Shown: positions 47,800-55,914, counted from the first letter of the stretch. The stretch: DNA of 64,000 nt from Polymorphospora lycopeni (GCF_042237075.1 NZ_JBCGDC010000011.1:33351-97350); one strand, 5' to 3'. Program-made: numbers and translations. Notes: a model not told the origin generated them from the sequence alone.

Positions 47800-47948
47800 C
47801 GCTGACTCCCCTGCCGTCGTGCGGCCTCGATGTGCTCGCCGAGCCGCTTCAGGGCGGCCGGGCTCGCCTCGGGGTCATGCTCGGCCCGGCGCTCCAACTC
47901 GGCGAGCTGGGCAGCGTTCATCCGGGCCAGCGTGGCGGGGACGTTCAC
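47796..47948 (-). CDS. 50-residue helical protein
   Basis: GTG 47948 overlaps the stop of the gene before it, and its own stop overlaps the next start, both as GTGA. Sequence (LARMNAAQLAELERRAEHDP, AALKRLGEHIEAARRQG) is a helical hairpin. Function unknown. Confidence 0.55.
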   Translation of the reverse strand: MNVPATLARMNAAQLAELERRAEHDPEASPAALKRLGEHIEAARRQGSQR

Positions 47949-48139
47949 CGGCGCCGGTCCCGCTCGGCCTGCCGGCGGCTGACCCCGGCGAGCTGGGCGC
48001 GGGCTTCGCGCATCTGCGGGTGCTGGCTGAGTGCCTTCTGCGCTTCGGCGGCGAGCCGCTGCGCTTCGCGGCTACCGGTTGCCTCGGCGGCGTCGGCGAG
48101 GTCTCGCCACATGCCGTACAGGTCTGAGAAACTACTCAT
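47945..48139 (-). CDS. 64-residue helical protein
   Basis: ATG 48139 after GGAGGC. Helical (FSDLYGMWRDLADAAEATG, EAQRLAAEAQKALSQHPQMR) with a basic end. Coupled to the next small gene. Function unknown. Confidence 0.58.
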   Translation of the reverse strand: MSSFSDLYGMWRDLADAAEATGSREAQRLAAEAQKALSQHPQMREARAQLAGVSRRQAERDRRR

Positions 48140-48292
48140 GGCTGCCTCCACGGGTGGTCGTGGCGGGGCGGGCAGCTTGTCAGGGCGGGCCCGTCCCGCT
48201 GCTTTTGGTGGGCGCCTCCGTGACGTCCCCGCAACGCCCGCCCCTCCCCCTCGGCGGGGCGGGCACTACGGCGGGATGCAACGGTCAGCGGG

Positions 48293-48706
48293 TCAGGCGA
48301 TGACGAGGGCTGCGACGAACAGGAACGCCACATGCGCGGACTGGTCGAGGGCGTACAGCCCCCCTCCGCGCTCCAGCCAGTCCTTGTCCTTGCCGAGAAA
48401 GTCGGCGAGCCGCCTCAGGTGCACCCTGCGGTCGATGACGTAGTGGGTGCCGCCAGAGATGCCAAGGCCAACCGCAGCCGCTACCAGGTCAGGCGTCCAG
48501 CCAGTGGCGACGTGTAGCCCCACCAGGGCAACGACGGCGGTTGCGGTGTATCCGGCGCAGTGGGCTGTGCAGGCCAGCCAGCCGCGCCATCCGGGCTCAC
48601 CCTTGGTCTTCGCCTCCCAGTCCGTTTGCAGCCAGTGGTCGGCCCACAGGTGCGCGACGTAGAGGGTGACGAAGACGGCGGCGAAGGCGGCGAGGACGTC
48701 AGTCAT
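48293..48706 (-). CDS. DUF3307-like membrane protein
   Basis: Length is 137 aa from ATG 48706. Four hydrophobic helices are visible. HLWADHWLQTDWEAKTKGE and HYVIDRRVHLRR recall the DUF3307 family (short His/Asp-rich integral membrane proteins). Function of the family is unknown; phage copies may alter the host membrane. Confidence 0.65.
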   Translation of the reverse strand: MTDVLAAFAAVFVTLYVAHLWADHWLQTDWEAKTKGEPGWRGWLACTAHCAGYTATAVVALVGLHVATGWTPDLVAAAVGLGISGGTHYVIDRRVHLRRLADFLGKDKDWLERGGGLYALDQSAHVAFLFVAALVIA

Positions 48707-48780
48707 CGGAAGATCCGGGGCAGGGTCATGAGTCCGAAGATGGCGAGCATGGCCAGCGGGGCGATAAGCCAGTCGGGCAT
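48703..48780 (-). CDS. 25-residue membrane peptide
   Basis: ATG 48780 has AAGGAG upstream and the stop overlaps the DUF3307-like start (ATGA). The product is MPDWLIAPLAMLAIFGLMTL then PRIFR, one membrane helix. It may assist the adjacent membrane protein. Confidence 0.55.
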   Translation of the reverse strand: MPDWLIAPLAMLAIFGLMTLPRIFR

Positions 48781-48855
48781 GGTGGCTCCTTGATCAATGG
48801 GTGGGCGGGCGGCCGGGTGGCCACCGTGCCGGTACGAGACGCGCCGGCCGGAAGC

Positions 48856-49146
48856 TCAGCGGTCGAAGACCTTGTTCCACGCCTGCCGGATCCACGTGGA
48901 TCCGGGCCTCACTTCCGCCGCGTTCAGCAGGGCGGCGGTCCGGGCGAGGCTGGCGTGCAGGTGGGCGGTGACGAGCATCCGGTACCGCTCGTCCTCAGTC
49001 GGCTCGTACCGGCTGCCGCCGGGGATGGCATTCGGGTTGTCCGCCCACCTGTCGGTGCGATCCCAGTAGCGGGCGTTGGCAAGCTTGCCGAGACGGAGGG
49101 CTTCGGCAGCATGTTCGGGGCCGGTGACCGGCTCGGTGCGGTCCAT
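48856..49146 (-). CDS. Hypothetical protein
   Basis: Length is 96 aa from ATG 49146 after AAGGAG. Mostly helical (PEHAAEALRLGKLANARYWD, YRMLVTAHLHASLARTAALL). This type of small helical protein is frequent in Streptomyces phages and plasmids. Function unknown. Confidence 0.62.
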   Translation of the reverse strand: MDRTEPVTGPEHAAEALRLGKLANARYWDRTDRWADNPNAIPGGSRYEPTEDERYRMLVTAHLHASLARTAALLNAAEVRPGSTWIRQAWNKVFDR

Positions 49147-49236
49147 GCGTGCTCCTTGCTGGTGGGTGGTCAGCCGCCTGGTGGCGACTCTCCAGCCGAC
49201 GTCCACGCAGGTCGCCGGCCAGAGGGCCGCCGCAGG

Positions 49237-49899
49237 TCAGCCGACCGGCAGCACGCCAGTGGCGAAGCCGACACCGACCGCAAAGCAGACGGTGATCGCG
49301 GCAGCACCAACACCTGCGGCGATCCGCACCCACAGCCGGGACCGCAGAGGAGGCTCCTCCGTCCAGCCGTCGCCGGGCTCGGCCAACTGCCGGTAGTTGA
49401 CGTCGTAGCCGGCAAGGGCAGCCTCGGCGCTGTCGAGCCGATCCACCTCAAGCTCACCCGCGTAGGTCAACTCCCACCCTGGAAGGCCGTCAGGTACCAC
49501 GATCAGTCCGGCCGGCACCTCACTGATCTGCCGGGTGACGTCCATTTCGCCGTACGGGGTTGCCAGCCAGGATCGGTGGCCGTCCCAGCGAATCCGGGCG
49601 TCGTCGGCGTGGGCGAGGATGCCGTGCAGGTTGATGTCGGCCCACCTGTGAAGGTCGTCGAGCCACCCGAAGCCGATGTCGGTCGGATACCAGTGGGGCC
49701 GCTCGTTGCTGTCGACGGTCTGGTGGATGAGGTTGCGGGCAACTGCGGCAACGAAGGCGGTCGGGTCGACGGGGTCGATGCGCATGTCGGCGCCCCAGCC
49801 GGTGCGGATGACGGTGCCGTCGCCGTCGTCGATCTGGAGCCGCCAGTCAGCAGCGGCGTCGAGCAGGTCGCGGAGGACATCGGCGGTGGCCACGGTCAC
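49237..49899 (-). CDS. Protein with C-terminal membrane anchor
   Basis: Length is 220 aa, GTG 49899 in a GTGA overlap. A soluble domain (DWRLQIDDGDGTVIRTGWGADMRIDP, GYGEMDVTRQISEV-type beta strands) is followed by one helix near the C-terminus (VRIAAGVGAAAITVCFAVGV). Acidic and Trp-rich. Function unknown. Confidence 0.62.
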   Translation of the reverse strand: MTVATADVLRDLLDAAADWRLQIDDGDGTVIRTGWGADMRIDPVDPTAFVAAVARNLIHQTVDSNERPHWYPTDIGFGWLDDLHRWADINLHGILAHADDARIRWDGHRSWLATPYGEMDVTRQISEVPAGLIVVPDGLPGWELTYAGELEVDRLDSAEAALAGYDVNYRQLAEPGDGWTEEPPLRSRLWVRIAAGVGAAAITVCFAVGVGFATGVLPVG

Positions 49900-50045
49900 C
49901 ACCCCCACGAGGCGCGGATCGCGGCGCGGCGGGCGTTCGTGCGGCCGGGCCGGACGCGGACGGTGCGGGTCTCGCCGTCCCGCTCGATGCGGCGGGAGCG
50001 GCGGATCTCGGTGCTGGCGTAGTTGATGGTCGCGGACGTGCTCAT
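49896..50045 (-). CDS. 49-residue basic protein
   Basis: ATG 50045 with AAGGGAG upstream. Arg-rich throughout (RRSRRIERDGETRTVRVRPG), so it may bind nucleic acid. Stop overlaps the next start. Function unknown. Confidence 0.55.
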   Translation of the reverse strand: MSTSATINYASTEIRRSRRIERDGETRTVRVRPGRTNARRAAIRASWGW

Positions 50046-50141
50046 GGCAGGGCTCTCCCTTGGCGGGTTGGTGTGGGTTTGGGTGAGATTGGGCCCTCGG
50101 GCCGGCCGCGCCATCGGCGGCAACGACCGGTCCGGGGCGGC

Positions 50142-50411
50142 TCAGGACGCGTTCGGTCGCGTCGGCAGGTAGGCGGCGATGTCGTCGGCGAGCGCCACCA
50201 AGGCGTCGACCGCCGTGCGGTCGCTGATCTCGACCCGAATCGGGTCGCCGCAGTCGTCGGACAGGGTCAGGTGCAGGCGGCCCTGCTCGTCGTGCCCTAG
50301 GTGGGCGGTGAGGTGGTCGCCGATCCAGTGGACCCGGCTGGGAACCGACGGAAGGTCTTCGACCGGGGGCCGGCGACGGTTGGCGAAGTCGACGGCCACA
50401 ACCGAGCCCAT
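50142..50411 (-). CDS. Hypothetical protein
   Basis: Length is 89 aa from ATG 50411. Beta-rich middle (SRVHWIGDHLTAHLGHDEQG, LHLTLSDDCGDPIRVEISD) then a helix (AVDALVALADDIAAYL). Seen as a small immunity-like fold only in outline; function unknown. Confidence 0.6.
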   Translation of the reverse strand: MGSVVAVDFANRRRPPVEDLPSVPSRVHWIGDHLTAHLGHDEQGRLHLTLSDDCGDPIRVEISDRTAVDALVALADDIAAYLPTRPNAS

Positions 50412-50412
50412 C

Positions 50413-50676
50413 TCACGCCTGCTCTCGAACCACGATGTGACCGCGCCGGCCGAGCCGGAACGTACCGACGTCGGTGACGAGCCTGACCAGGTGCCAGCCC
50501 TCCTCGACCCGCAGGACGATGACCCAACGGTGGGCACGGTCCTTCAGGTCTGCGGGGTCGGCGATCAGGTCGTGCCGGACGGTGTCGAGAGCGACGATGG
50601 GCCGCTCGGAGGGCTGGCTGGTGTCGAAGCCGGCAAGGTCGATCGCCTCGCGGCGCCGGATCTGCGGGGCGCTCAC
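50413..50676 (-). CDS. Hypothetical protein
   Basis: Length is 87 aa, GTG 50676 overlapping the upstream stop. Alpha/beta pattern (RPIVALDTVRHDLIADPADL, RWVIVLRVEEGWHLVRLVTD). The stop is one base before the next start, so tightly coupled. Function unknown. Confidence 0.6.
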   Translation of the reverse strand: MSAPQIRRREAIDLAGFDTSQPSERPIVALDTVRHDLIADPADLKDRAHRWVIVLRVEEGWHLVRLVTDVGTFRLGRRGHIVVREQA

Positions 50677-51380
50677 TGGTCCACCGCCTTGCGGAGCGCC
50701 TGCCCCTCGGCCCGCGCCTGCCCGGACGCCCGCTCCCAGCCGTCAACCTTCAGCGTGGCGCCGGTGATGACCTTCCGGGGCAGCTTCGCCGGGTCGTAGT
50801 GCAGGTCGACGAGGTCCTTCGCGGCCAGCGACATAAGCTGGGTGCTGGAGATCCCGGTGCCGCGGGCGCGAACGATGGTGCCGCCGTTACGAGCGATCCG
50901 GTCGATGAGCGCCTGGCCGGCCCGGCTGAGCGGCTTGGTCTCGACGCCGGACTTGGAGCGGCTGACCTGCGGCTTCCGGGACAGGCCGTTCGCGGCGAAG
51001 TCGGCCTTGATGGTGGCCAGGGTCCGCGGGCGCATGTCGGCGGCGATCTGCGCGTACGCCCCGGAGACGATCCGCTCGGCCTCGGCCACCACCAGTTCGG
51101 CCGCGGTCTCCTCGGCCTTCGCGACCGCGATGAGCTGCGGCAGCCGCAACTGGTCGTGGATCTCGGTCGCGGTCAGCCCGTCCAGGGCGAGGGCGCGGAG
51201 GTGGGCGTAGTGGGCGCGGGCGGCGTCGCGGTCGACGTTGGTGTAGCGGAGGTTGTCGCGCTCGATGCCGGAGCTGTCGAGGACGTGGATGGCGATGTGG
51301 GTGCCGAAGTCGGTGCTGATCAGGGTGACCGCGCCGTACTGGCGGGCGGTCGGGGTCGAGTCGGGCGTAAACTGCCCCAT
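50673..51380 (-). CDS. Hypothetical protein heading the minus-strand cassette
   Basis: Length is 235 aa from ATG 51380. N-terminal beta domain (AVTLISTDFGTHIAIHVLDS), helical middle (YAQIAADMRPRTLATIKADF), and a C-terminal region with RIARNGGTIVRARGTGISSTQLMSLAAKDLVDL, reminiscent of a winged helix. First gene of the cassette that runs to 43403, so it may encode its regulator. Confidence 0.62.
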   Translation of the reverse strand: MGQFTPDSTPTARQYGAVTLISTDFGTHIAIHVLDSSGIERDNLRYTNVDRDAARAHYAHLRALALDGLTATEIHDQLRLPQLIAVAKAEETAAELVVAEAERIVSGAYAQIAADMRPRTLATIKADFAANGLSRKPQVSRSKSGVETKPLSRAGQALIDRIARNGGTIVRARGTGISSTQLMSLAAKDLVDLHYDPAKLPRKVITGATLKVDGWERASGQARAEGQALRKAVDQ

Positions 51381-51575
51381 TGCTGGCTCCCTGGTTAGGT
51401 CAGGTAGTCGGTAGGTGCTCGGAGCGTTCCCGCGCTCCGTGGTGCCCGGCCCCTGTCGCGATTCCCGTCGCGGCGGGGGCCGTCTTGCTTTGTGCTGGCA
51501 TCAGCCTATGGCATCCCACCCTTGCACACAACCCCGGGTTGCCAGATAGCTTGGTTGGCACCTACTCTCACTGGC

Positions 51576-52055
51576 ATGATCTGTGACGTGAAAGAGGAGG
51601 AGCTTCGGGAAGCGATGCTGCGCTACGAACAGGATGGCCAGAACATCGCCGCCGCCGAAGCTGAACGCCGTGAACGCCGCGACGCCGCACTACGCCGCGC
51701 CAAGGACGAAGGCTGGCGCCCAGCCGACCTCGTCGAGTTCACCGGTTGGAGCAAGGAAACCATCCGCAAGGCACTCAACCCCGAGGCGCGCGAAACCGCG
51801 GCCAAAGCCAAGGCGGAACACCGAGCCGCAACCCGCCCACCGACCCCAGAAGAGTGGTGGGCGAGCCTGACCCCGGAGGACCAGGCTGCCTACGCCGAAG
51901 CGGCCCGGCCGCCAGTGAAGTTGCCACGCGAGCTGGCCGAGAAGATGGCCGCTGCCGGCGTTCGCATCTCCTACTGGGGCTTCGAGGGGAACGAGCTTGA
52001 GGCGCAGTGGCCACGGAGGTTCCTGACCTTCATGGCCCGACAGCGGCAGAAGTAG
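51576..52055 (+). CDS. HTH protein, probably leaderless mRNA
   Basis: Length is 159 aa from ATG 51576; GTG 51588 is an alternative. TTGCCA and TACTCT (51563-51568) lie 18 bases apart, and the transcript should begin at or next to the ATG. A charged helix leads to GWRPADLVEFTGWSKETIRKAL, a helix-turn-helix. The C-terminal third (PEEWWASLTPEDQAAYAEA) is acidic. Divergent from the minus-strand cassette, so a likely regulator of it. Confidence 0.68.
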   Translation: MICDVKEEELREAMLRYEQDGQNIAAAEAERRERRDAALRRAKDEGWRPADLVEFTGWSKETIRKALNPEARETAAKAKAEHRAATRPPTPEEWWASLTPEDQAAYAEAARPPVKLPRELAEKMAAAGVRISYWGFEGNELEAQWPRRFLTFMARQRQK

Positions 52056-52193
52056 CGGCGTGGGCGCTGCCTGCACCATGGGGCGGCGCCCTCAGTTGCC
52101 TACCTAACTCTGCTCACCTCTGGGCTTGCCCTACTTGACCTCGCTAAGCTGGAACGTACGGAGTCCAAAGGGATGGACGTTAGGGGTACGACC

Positions 52194-52346
52194 ATGAAGC
52201 CTCGTGTAACGAAAGAGGCCATCAAGCAGTTCGCTGTGCGTTCCACCAGGGCGTCGGCGAAGCTTGAGCGTCGAACCGTGTCGTCCGGCTCCCTCAGCTC
52301 GCCACAGGTGAAGAAGTTCATGGCTGAACGCCAGCAGCGGCCCTGA
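52194..52346 (+). CDS. 50-residue putative antitoxin of the Fic protein
   Basis: ATG 52194 opens a basic helical peptide (KPRVTKEAIKQFAVRSTRASAKLERR, then SLSSPQVKKFMAERQ) whose stop overlaps the Fic start (TGATG). A short gene fused by one base to a Fic toxin is typical antitoxin placement. No clear S/TxxxE inhibitory helix is seen, so the inhibition mode is unknown. Confidence 0.6.
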   Translation: MKPRVTKEAIKQFAVRSTRASAKLERRTVSSGSLSSPQVKKFMAERQQRP

Positions 52347-52972
52347 TGCCGCTGGAACCTGGCTATGGCGAGACGCCAGTCTCGGACGATGAGCTCCAGT
52401 GGCTGCTACCGAAGGTGCACAGCCTGTTCGAGGAGCCGGTTACCAAGGCTGCCGTCTACGGTCTGGAGCAGGCCGCCCAGGTGGAGATCACCGAAACCCT
52501 GGTTGAGGAAGTCCTCGACGGTCAGCGAACCCTGAACGACCTACTAAGCGACTACTTCCTCCGCGACCTGCACAGATGGCTGTACGGAGACATCTGGACA
52601 TGGGCTGGGACATACCGCCGGCACGAACTGAACATCGGCGTCGACCCCCAGCAGATTTCCGTGCAGCTTCGTCAGTCGATGGACACGCTCAGGTGGCGCT
52701 GGGAGGATGCGGGCAACCTGACCGCGCGACAGCTCGGCATCGCCGTACATGCCGAGGGAGTCCGCATCCATCCCTTCACCGACGGCAACGGTCGCGCCAC
52801 CCGACTGCATGCCGATCTTGTCTTCATAGCCGCGCAGACCGGCGACACGCTGGAGCGGTACGACTGGGAGTTGGACAAGAAGCCGTACATCGAACTGCTG
52901 CGCGAGTACGACCGACACCGCAATCCCACCGACCTGGCCGCCTTCATTGCCGTCCAGCCGCTCAGCGAGTAG
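52346..52972 (+). CDS. Fic/DOC-family protein (toxin-like)
   Basis: Length is 208 aa, ATG 52346. The catalytic loop HPFTDGNGRATR (about residues 143-154) is complete, with His, Asp, Asn and both Arg. The N-terminal section (PLEPGYGETPVSDDELQWLLP, then DLHRWLYGDIWTWAGTYRR) resembles mobile mystery protein B-type Fic proteins. Fic enzymes AMPylate or otherwise modify proteins such as gyrase or elongation factors. With its short partner it probably forms a stability or defence module. Confidence 0.85.
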   Translation: MPLEPGYGETPVSDDELQWLLPKVHSLFEEPVTKAAVYGLEQAAQVEITETLVEEVLDGQRTLNDLLSDYFLRDLHRWLYGDIWTWAGTYRRHELNIGVDPQQISVQLRQSMDTLRWRWEDAGNLTARQLGIAVHAEGVRIHPFTDGNGRATRLHADLVFIAAQTGDTLERYDWELDKKPYIELLREYDRHRNPTDLAAFIAVQPLSE

Positions 52973-52977
52973 CAGCC

Positions 52978-53529
52978 CTACTCGGCGCCAGCCTTGCCCC
53001 GTCGCGCCGGCGGCAGCAGCCCACGAAGTCGCGCCTCCCGAATCCAGGCGTTCACGGTTTGCCGGTTGACCTTCCACTCTGCGGCCATGGCCGCGGCAGG
53101 GTGCGGGGTGGCTTTGGCCCAGGCCGTGAAGTGCTGGGCAACAAGCTTCGACCACTCTTCCTGCGACTGCCCGGACCGCTGAAGTGGCGGTAGCTTCGCC
53201 AGTTCGGCGCGGGCTCGTTCCGCTCCCCGCTCAACACCGAGGTTCGCGGCGCTCTCGATCGCCCCGATCGGCACCTTTCGCAGGTCGGCACCAGACACCG
53301 AGGCCTTCCCGAGCATCAGAACACCGGTCACAGTGAGCCGGCCGTCGATGTTGTCGAGCTGCGTCCAGAGCGCCACGTCCTTCGGGCCAGCATCCCCCGC
53401 GTGCCACCCCGTCCACTGGCCACCAAAGAGGCCGGTCAGCGCCTTTGCCACGTCCGCAACGTCGAGGCCATCGAAGGCCGCAAACGGGTCTGTGGGCGCG
53501 TTGAGCTGCACGGGTTTGCGGGGCTCCAT
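52978..53529 (-). CDS. Regulator with C-terminal HTH
   Basis: Length is 183 aa from ATG 53529. An N-terminal helical domain (DPFAAFDGLDVADVAKALTGLFGG) with a beta middle (RLTVTGVLMLGKASVSGADL) and a C-terminal helix-turn-helix (AAAMAAEWKVNRQTVNAWIREARLRGLL). Divergent from the excisionase-like gene, with GTGTGCAC repeats between. Convergent with Fic, whose stop is 5 bases away. Probable local repressor. Confidence 0.7.
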   Translation of the reverse strand: MEPRKPVQLNAPTDPFAAFDGLDVADVAKALTGLFGGQWTGWHAGDAGPKDVALWTQLDNIDGRLTVTGVLMLGKASVSGADLRKVPIGAIESAANLGVERGAERARAELAKLPPLQRSGQSQEEWSKLVAQHFTAWAKATPHPAAAMAAEWKVNRQTVNAWIREARLRGLLPPARRGKAGAE

Positions 53530-53585
53530 GGCGAAGACGGTACAGCCGGCCAATGACGAATCAGGGCATACCCAGCCCGCATCAC

Positions 53586-53631
53586 CATGCACGTGTGTGC
53601 ACACGTCTCAAGCCGTGTGCACGTGTATGAT
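53586..53631. promoter_or_regulatory. GTGTGCAC operator repeats and divergent promoter
   Basis: The region has GCACGTGT twice, GTGTGCAC twice and a 10-base palindrome GTGTGCACAC. TATGAT at 53626-53631 lies six bases before ATG 53638, so the rightward transcript is probably leaderless. The sites suit the flanking HTH protein. Confidence 0.6.
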
Positions 53632-53637
53632 GAACGC

Positions 53638-53859
53638 ATGAGCACCGACACCCTCACGCGCACCGACGCGCCGATCCTGCTGACCGTGCAGGAAGCGGCC
53701 GACCGGCTCTCCGTCAGCCGGTCCACCCTCTACGCGCTCATGAAGTCCGGCGAGCTGCGATCGATCACGATCCGCGCTAACCGTCGACTGGCACTCACCG
53801 ACGTGGACGCCTACGTACAGAAGCTGCTGGACCAGGCGTCGAAGACCAAGCGGGCCTGA
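53638..53859 (+). CDS. Excisionase-like HTH_17 protein
   Basis: Length is 73 aa from ATG 53638. Residues 12-62 (LLTVQEAADRLSVSRSTLYALMKSGELRSITI, RLALTDVDAYV) are a classical excisionase/HTH_17 winged helix. In AICEs xis lies next to the rep gene, as here (rep at 53964), normally followed by an integrase, but no integrase is found in this window. It may instead regulate replication. Confidence 0.72.
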   Translation: MSTDTLTRTDAPILLTVQEAADRLSVSRSTLYALMKSGELRSITIRANRRLALTDVDAYVQKLLDQASKTKRA

Positions 53860-53963
53860 AACGAGTAGCGGCGCCGCCCTGCCAGGCTAGCGCCGCGAAG
53901 ACCTGAAAGGTCCACCTCGATGCATCAACGGTACAGCGCGCGTCAGCCAGTAGGCGAGGCGCC

Positions 53964-55223
53964 GTGAGCATTGACCTCATGCTGGAGGTGATGGATCACG
54001 CCCCAGCCGATCTCACCTCGGGTGAGCGGCTGGTACTGGTCATCATCGCGGAACGCGCCAACGAGGCGACGCGGGTCGCCAAGCAGAGCAAGGCGTGGAC
54101 GGTTGACACGATCGCCAGCCGGGCTGGCGTCAGCCGGGACGGTCTTCGGAAGATCTTCCAGCGCCTTGCCAAGAACAACTGCGAGGTACGTCAGCAGTTG
54201 GGCACCGACAGCAAGGGGCGGCCAGTCTTCGCCTACGAAGGAACAGCGATGACCTTCGAGGTTCCCCAACTTGCCGAGAGGAGGGACGGCAGTACCACCT
54301 CTAGCAGCAAGAGGAGGGACCGCAGTGCCCCCTCTCACGAGCAAGAGGAGGGACCACAGTCCGCAAGAGGTGGTACTCCAGTCCCGCAGAGGAGGGACCG
54401 CAGTACCCCCCAGTCCCTCATGACCCTCAAAGAACCCTCAAACTCCTCTCTCGCCAGCGTTGAACCGACGGCGCCCGCTTCGAACTCCGGTGAGCCTTCG
54501 AGCGGAGAGAGAAGAGGGAATGGTGATCAAAAGTTCAAGTCGCTACCGCACAAGCTCATCGCCCAGCACGGCATCACCGACCCCGCCGAGGTCCAGTACG
54601 TCATCGACTACCTGACCGTTACCTACTGCATCGACGGCGACGGCTGGTGGATCACCGCCAACCGCAACCGCACCCTGCCGATGCGAATCCAAGAAGCCCT
54701 CGCCGACTACCAGGCATGCGGGCAGTGCCGCGGTACCGGCAAGGTGGAAGGTCGCAGCCCCTACGGCGACTACGAGACCATCGTCGACTGCCCTGCCTGC
54801 ACGAAGGGGGAGCCAGCAGACGGCCAGCCCGACTTCATAAGGAGCCTGCGCAGTTATCCCGAGTGCCCGCACCGTCTACTCGGCGGCAACGTCCCCAAGC
54901 CGGATAGCGGCTGGATGCTTTGCCGTGAGTGCCGAAAGGAAGCTGGCTGGGTCGACACCACCCCCGCCAAACCGAAGTTCAGTGGCGAGCGCCGCGCGCC
55001 GGCAAGCTACGTACCGCCCGGCCGGATCACAAACTCCCGCGCCAACGTCGACGAGTACAAGATTGATATCGCTGAGGCGATGGACGCCCGCGACAGGCGG
55101 AACGCCCGCCGCCGTCCGCCAGACCGGTACGAGCCGTACAAAGACCCCGACGACCCCGACGAGTACGAGCGGCAGGTAGCCCGCGTATTCGGCGCCCGCC
55201 ACCTTGAAGGAGACGCAGCATGA
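53964..55223 (+). CDS. Replication initiator-like protein with internal iterons
   Basis: Length is 419 aa, GTG 53964. Residues 1-80 are a winged helix (DLTSGERLVLVIIAERAN, VDTIASRAGVSRDGLRKIFQ). Residues 105-155 are low complexity with repeated RRD(R/G)S(T/A)P, encoded by the DNA repeats at 54277-54413. The second half has Cys pairs: CGQCRGTGKVEG (about 252), CPAC (about 275) and CREC (about 318), a zinc region of DnaJ type. The layout mirrors lambda O, whose gene contains the origin. It should recruit the replication machinery to the iterons. Confidence 0.72.
   Translation: MSIDLMLEVMDHAPADLTSGERLVLVIIAERANEATRVAKQSKAWTVDTIASRAGVSRDGLRKIFQRLAKNNCEVRQQLGTDSKGRPVFAYEGTAMTFEVPQLAERRDGSTTSSSKRRDRSAPSHEQEEGPQSARGGTPVPQRRDRSTPQSLMTLKEPSNSSLASVEPTAPASNSGEPSSGERRGNGDQKFKSLPHKLIAQHGITDPAEVQYVIDYLTVTYCIDGDGWWITANRNRTLPMRIQEALADYQACGQCRGTGKVEGRSPYGDYETIVDCPACTKGEPADGQPDFIRSLRSYPECPHRLLGGNVPKPDSGWMLCRECRKEAGWVDTTPAKPKFSGERRAPASYVPPGRITNSRANVDEYKIDIAEAMDARDRRNARRRPPDRYEPYKDPDDPDEYERQVARVFGARHLEGDAA
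54277..54413. repeat. Iteron-like repeats inside the replication gene
   Basis: Four direct copies of AGAGGAGGGAC-N-GCAGT(A/G)CC-type sequence start at 54277, 54309, 54343 and 54387, spaced 32, 34 and 44 bases. A fifth copy is inverted at 54366-54385 and matches the first at 18 of 20 positions. Direct iterons in the middle of an initiator gene are the hallmark of a phage origin such as lambda ori. Confidence 0.75.
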
Positions 55224-55714
55224 CCCGCATCCTTCCCAACCCGACGCACAGCACCGCCCAGCAGCACGCCCGCCGTGCCGAAGACCTCGTCTCCCGGGCC
55301 ATGTCCGCCTCCATGCGCGGCTGGTTCAGCGCGGGACGTCGCCGCGAGATGCTTGCCGCCGCCCAGGTCCACGCCACCCTTGCCACCATTGCAGCCGACA
55401 CCAGCGACCTCCGCGACCGGCTCGACGCCGCCGAAACCGACGCCCGTGTCGCAACCACGAAAGCATCCATGGCCCTCGGCGAACTCGACAACGTCCTCGT
55501 GGCGCTCCGCAGCTACGGCCAGGACCTGGTCATCAACGGCGGCTCTCCGTCCGAGTCGGTAGCTCGGCTGATGGCCCGCGTCTTCAACGACGAACCGGTC
55601 CCCTACGGGCCCGCCGGCGACGACGAGGACGGTGGGCCGAAGTCCAACACCGAGCCTGCCGACGACATGGACGAGCCGTTCTCCTTCAACTCGCCGCCCC
55701 AGAAGCTCAACTGA
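55220..55714 (+). CDS. Hypothetical helical protein
   Basis: Length is 164 aa, ATGA overlap with the replication gene. Helical through residue 115 (AAAQVHATLATIAADTSDLRD, ARVATTKASMALGELDNVLV) with an acidic Pro/Ser tail. Co-expression suggests a replication accessory role; no family recognised. Confidence 0.62.
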   Translation: MTRILPNPTHSTAQQHARRAEDLVSRAMSASMRGWFSAGRRREMLAAAQVHATLATIAADTSDLRDRLDAAETDARVATTKASMALGELDNVLVALRSYGQDLVINGGSPSESVARLMARVFNDEPVPYGPAGDDEDGGPKSNTEPADDMDEPFSFNSPPQKLN

Positions 55715-55731
55715 CCCCGATTGGAGCGACC

Positions 55732-55914
55732 ATGACCGACACGACGACCAACAACGACTGGTGCTGTATCGGCCGGTGCGACTCCACCGCCGACGACTGG
55801 GACGACAAGCAGTGCATGCACTGCGAGTGCTGCTGCTCCTGCATGGGCTGCCTGTACGGCCCGCCGGACGGCATGCTGATGTTCCCGGACGTTGCGACGG
55901 AGGTGCCGGCATGA
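55732..55914 (+). CDS. Cys-rich 60-residue protein
   Basis: ATG 55732 after TTGGAG. The middle carries CCIGRC and CMHCECCCSCMGC, ten Cys in about 40 residues, indicating tight metal binding, possibly two zinc ions. The stop overlaps the next start (ATGA). Function unknown. Confidence 0.65.
   Translation: MTDTTTNNDWCCIGRCDSTADDWDDKQCMHCECCCSCMGCLYGPPDGMLMFPDVATEVPA

Noticed and set aside
49170..50026. Plus-strand open frames over the small-gene cassette
   Set aside because: The minus-strand genes have coupled starts and sensible proteins; the plus frames do not.
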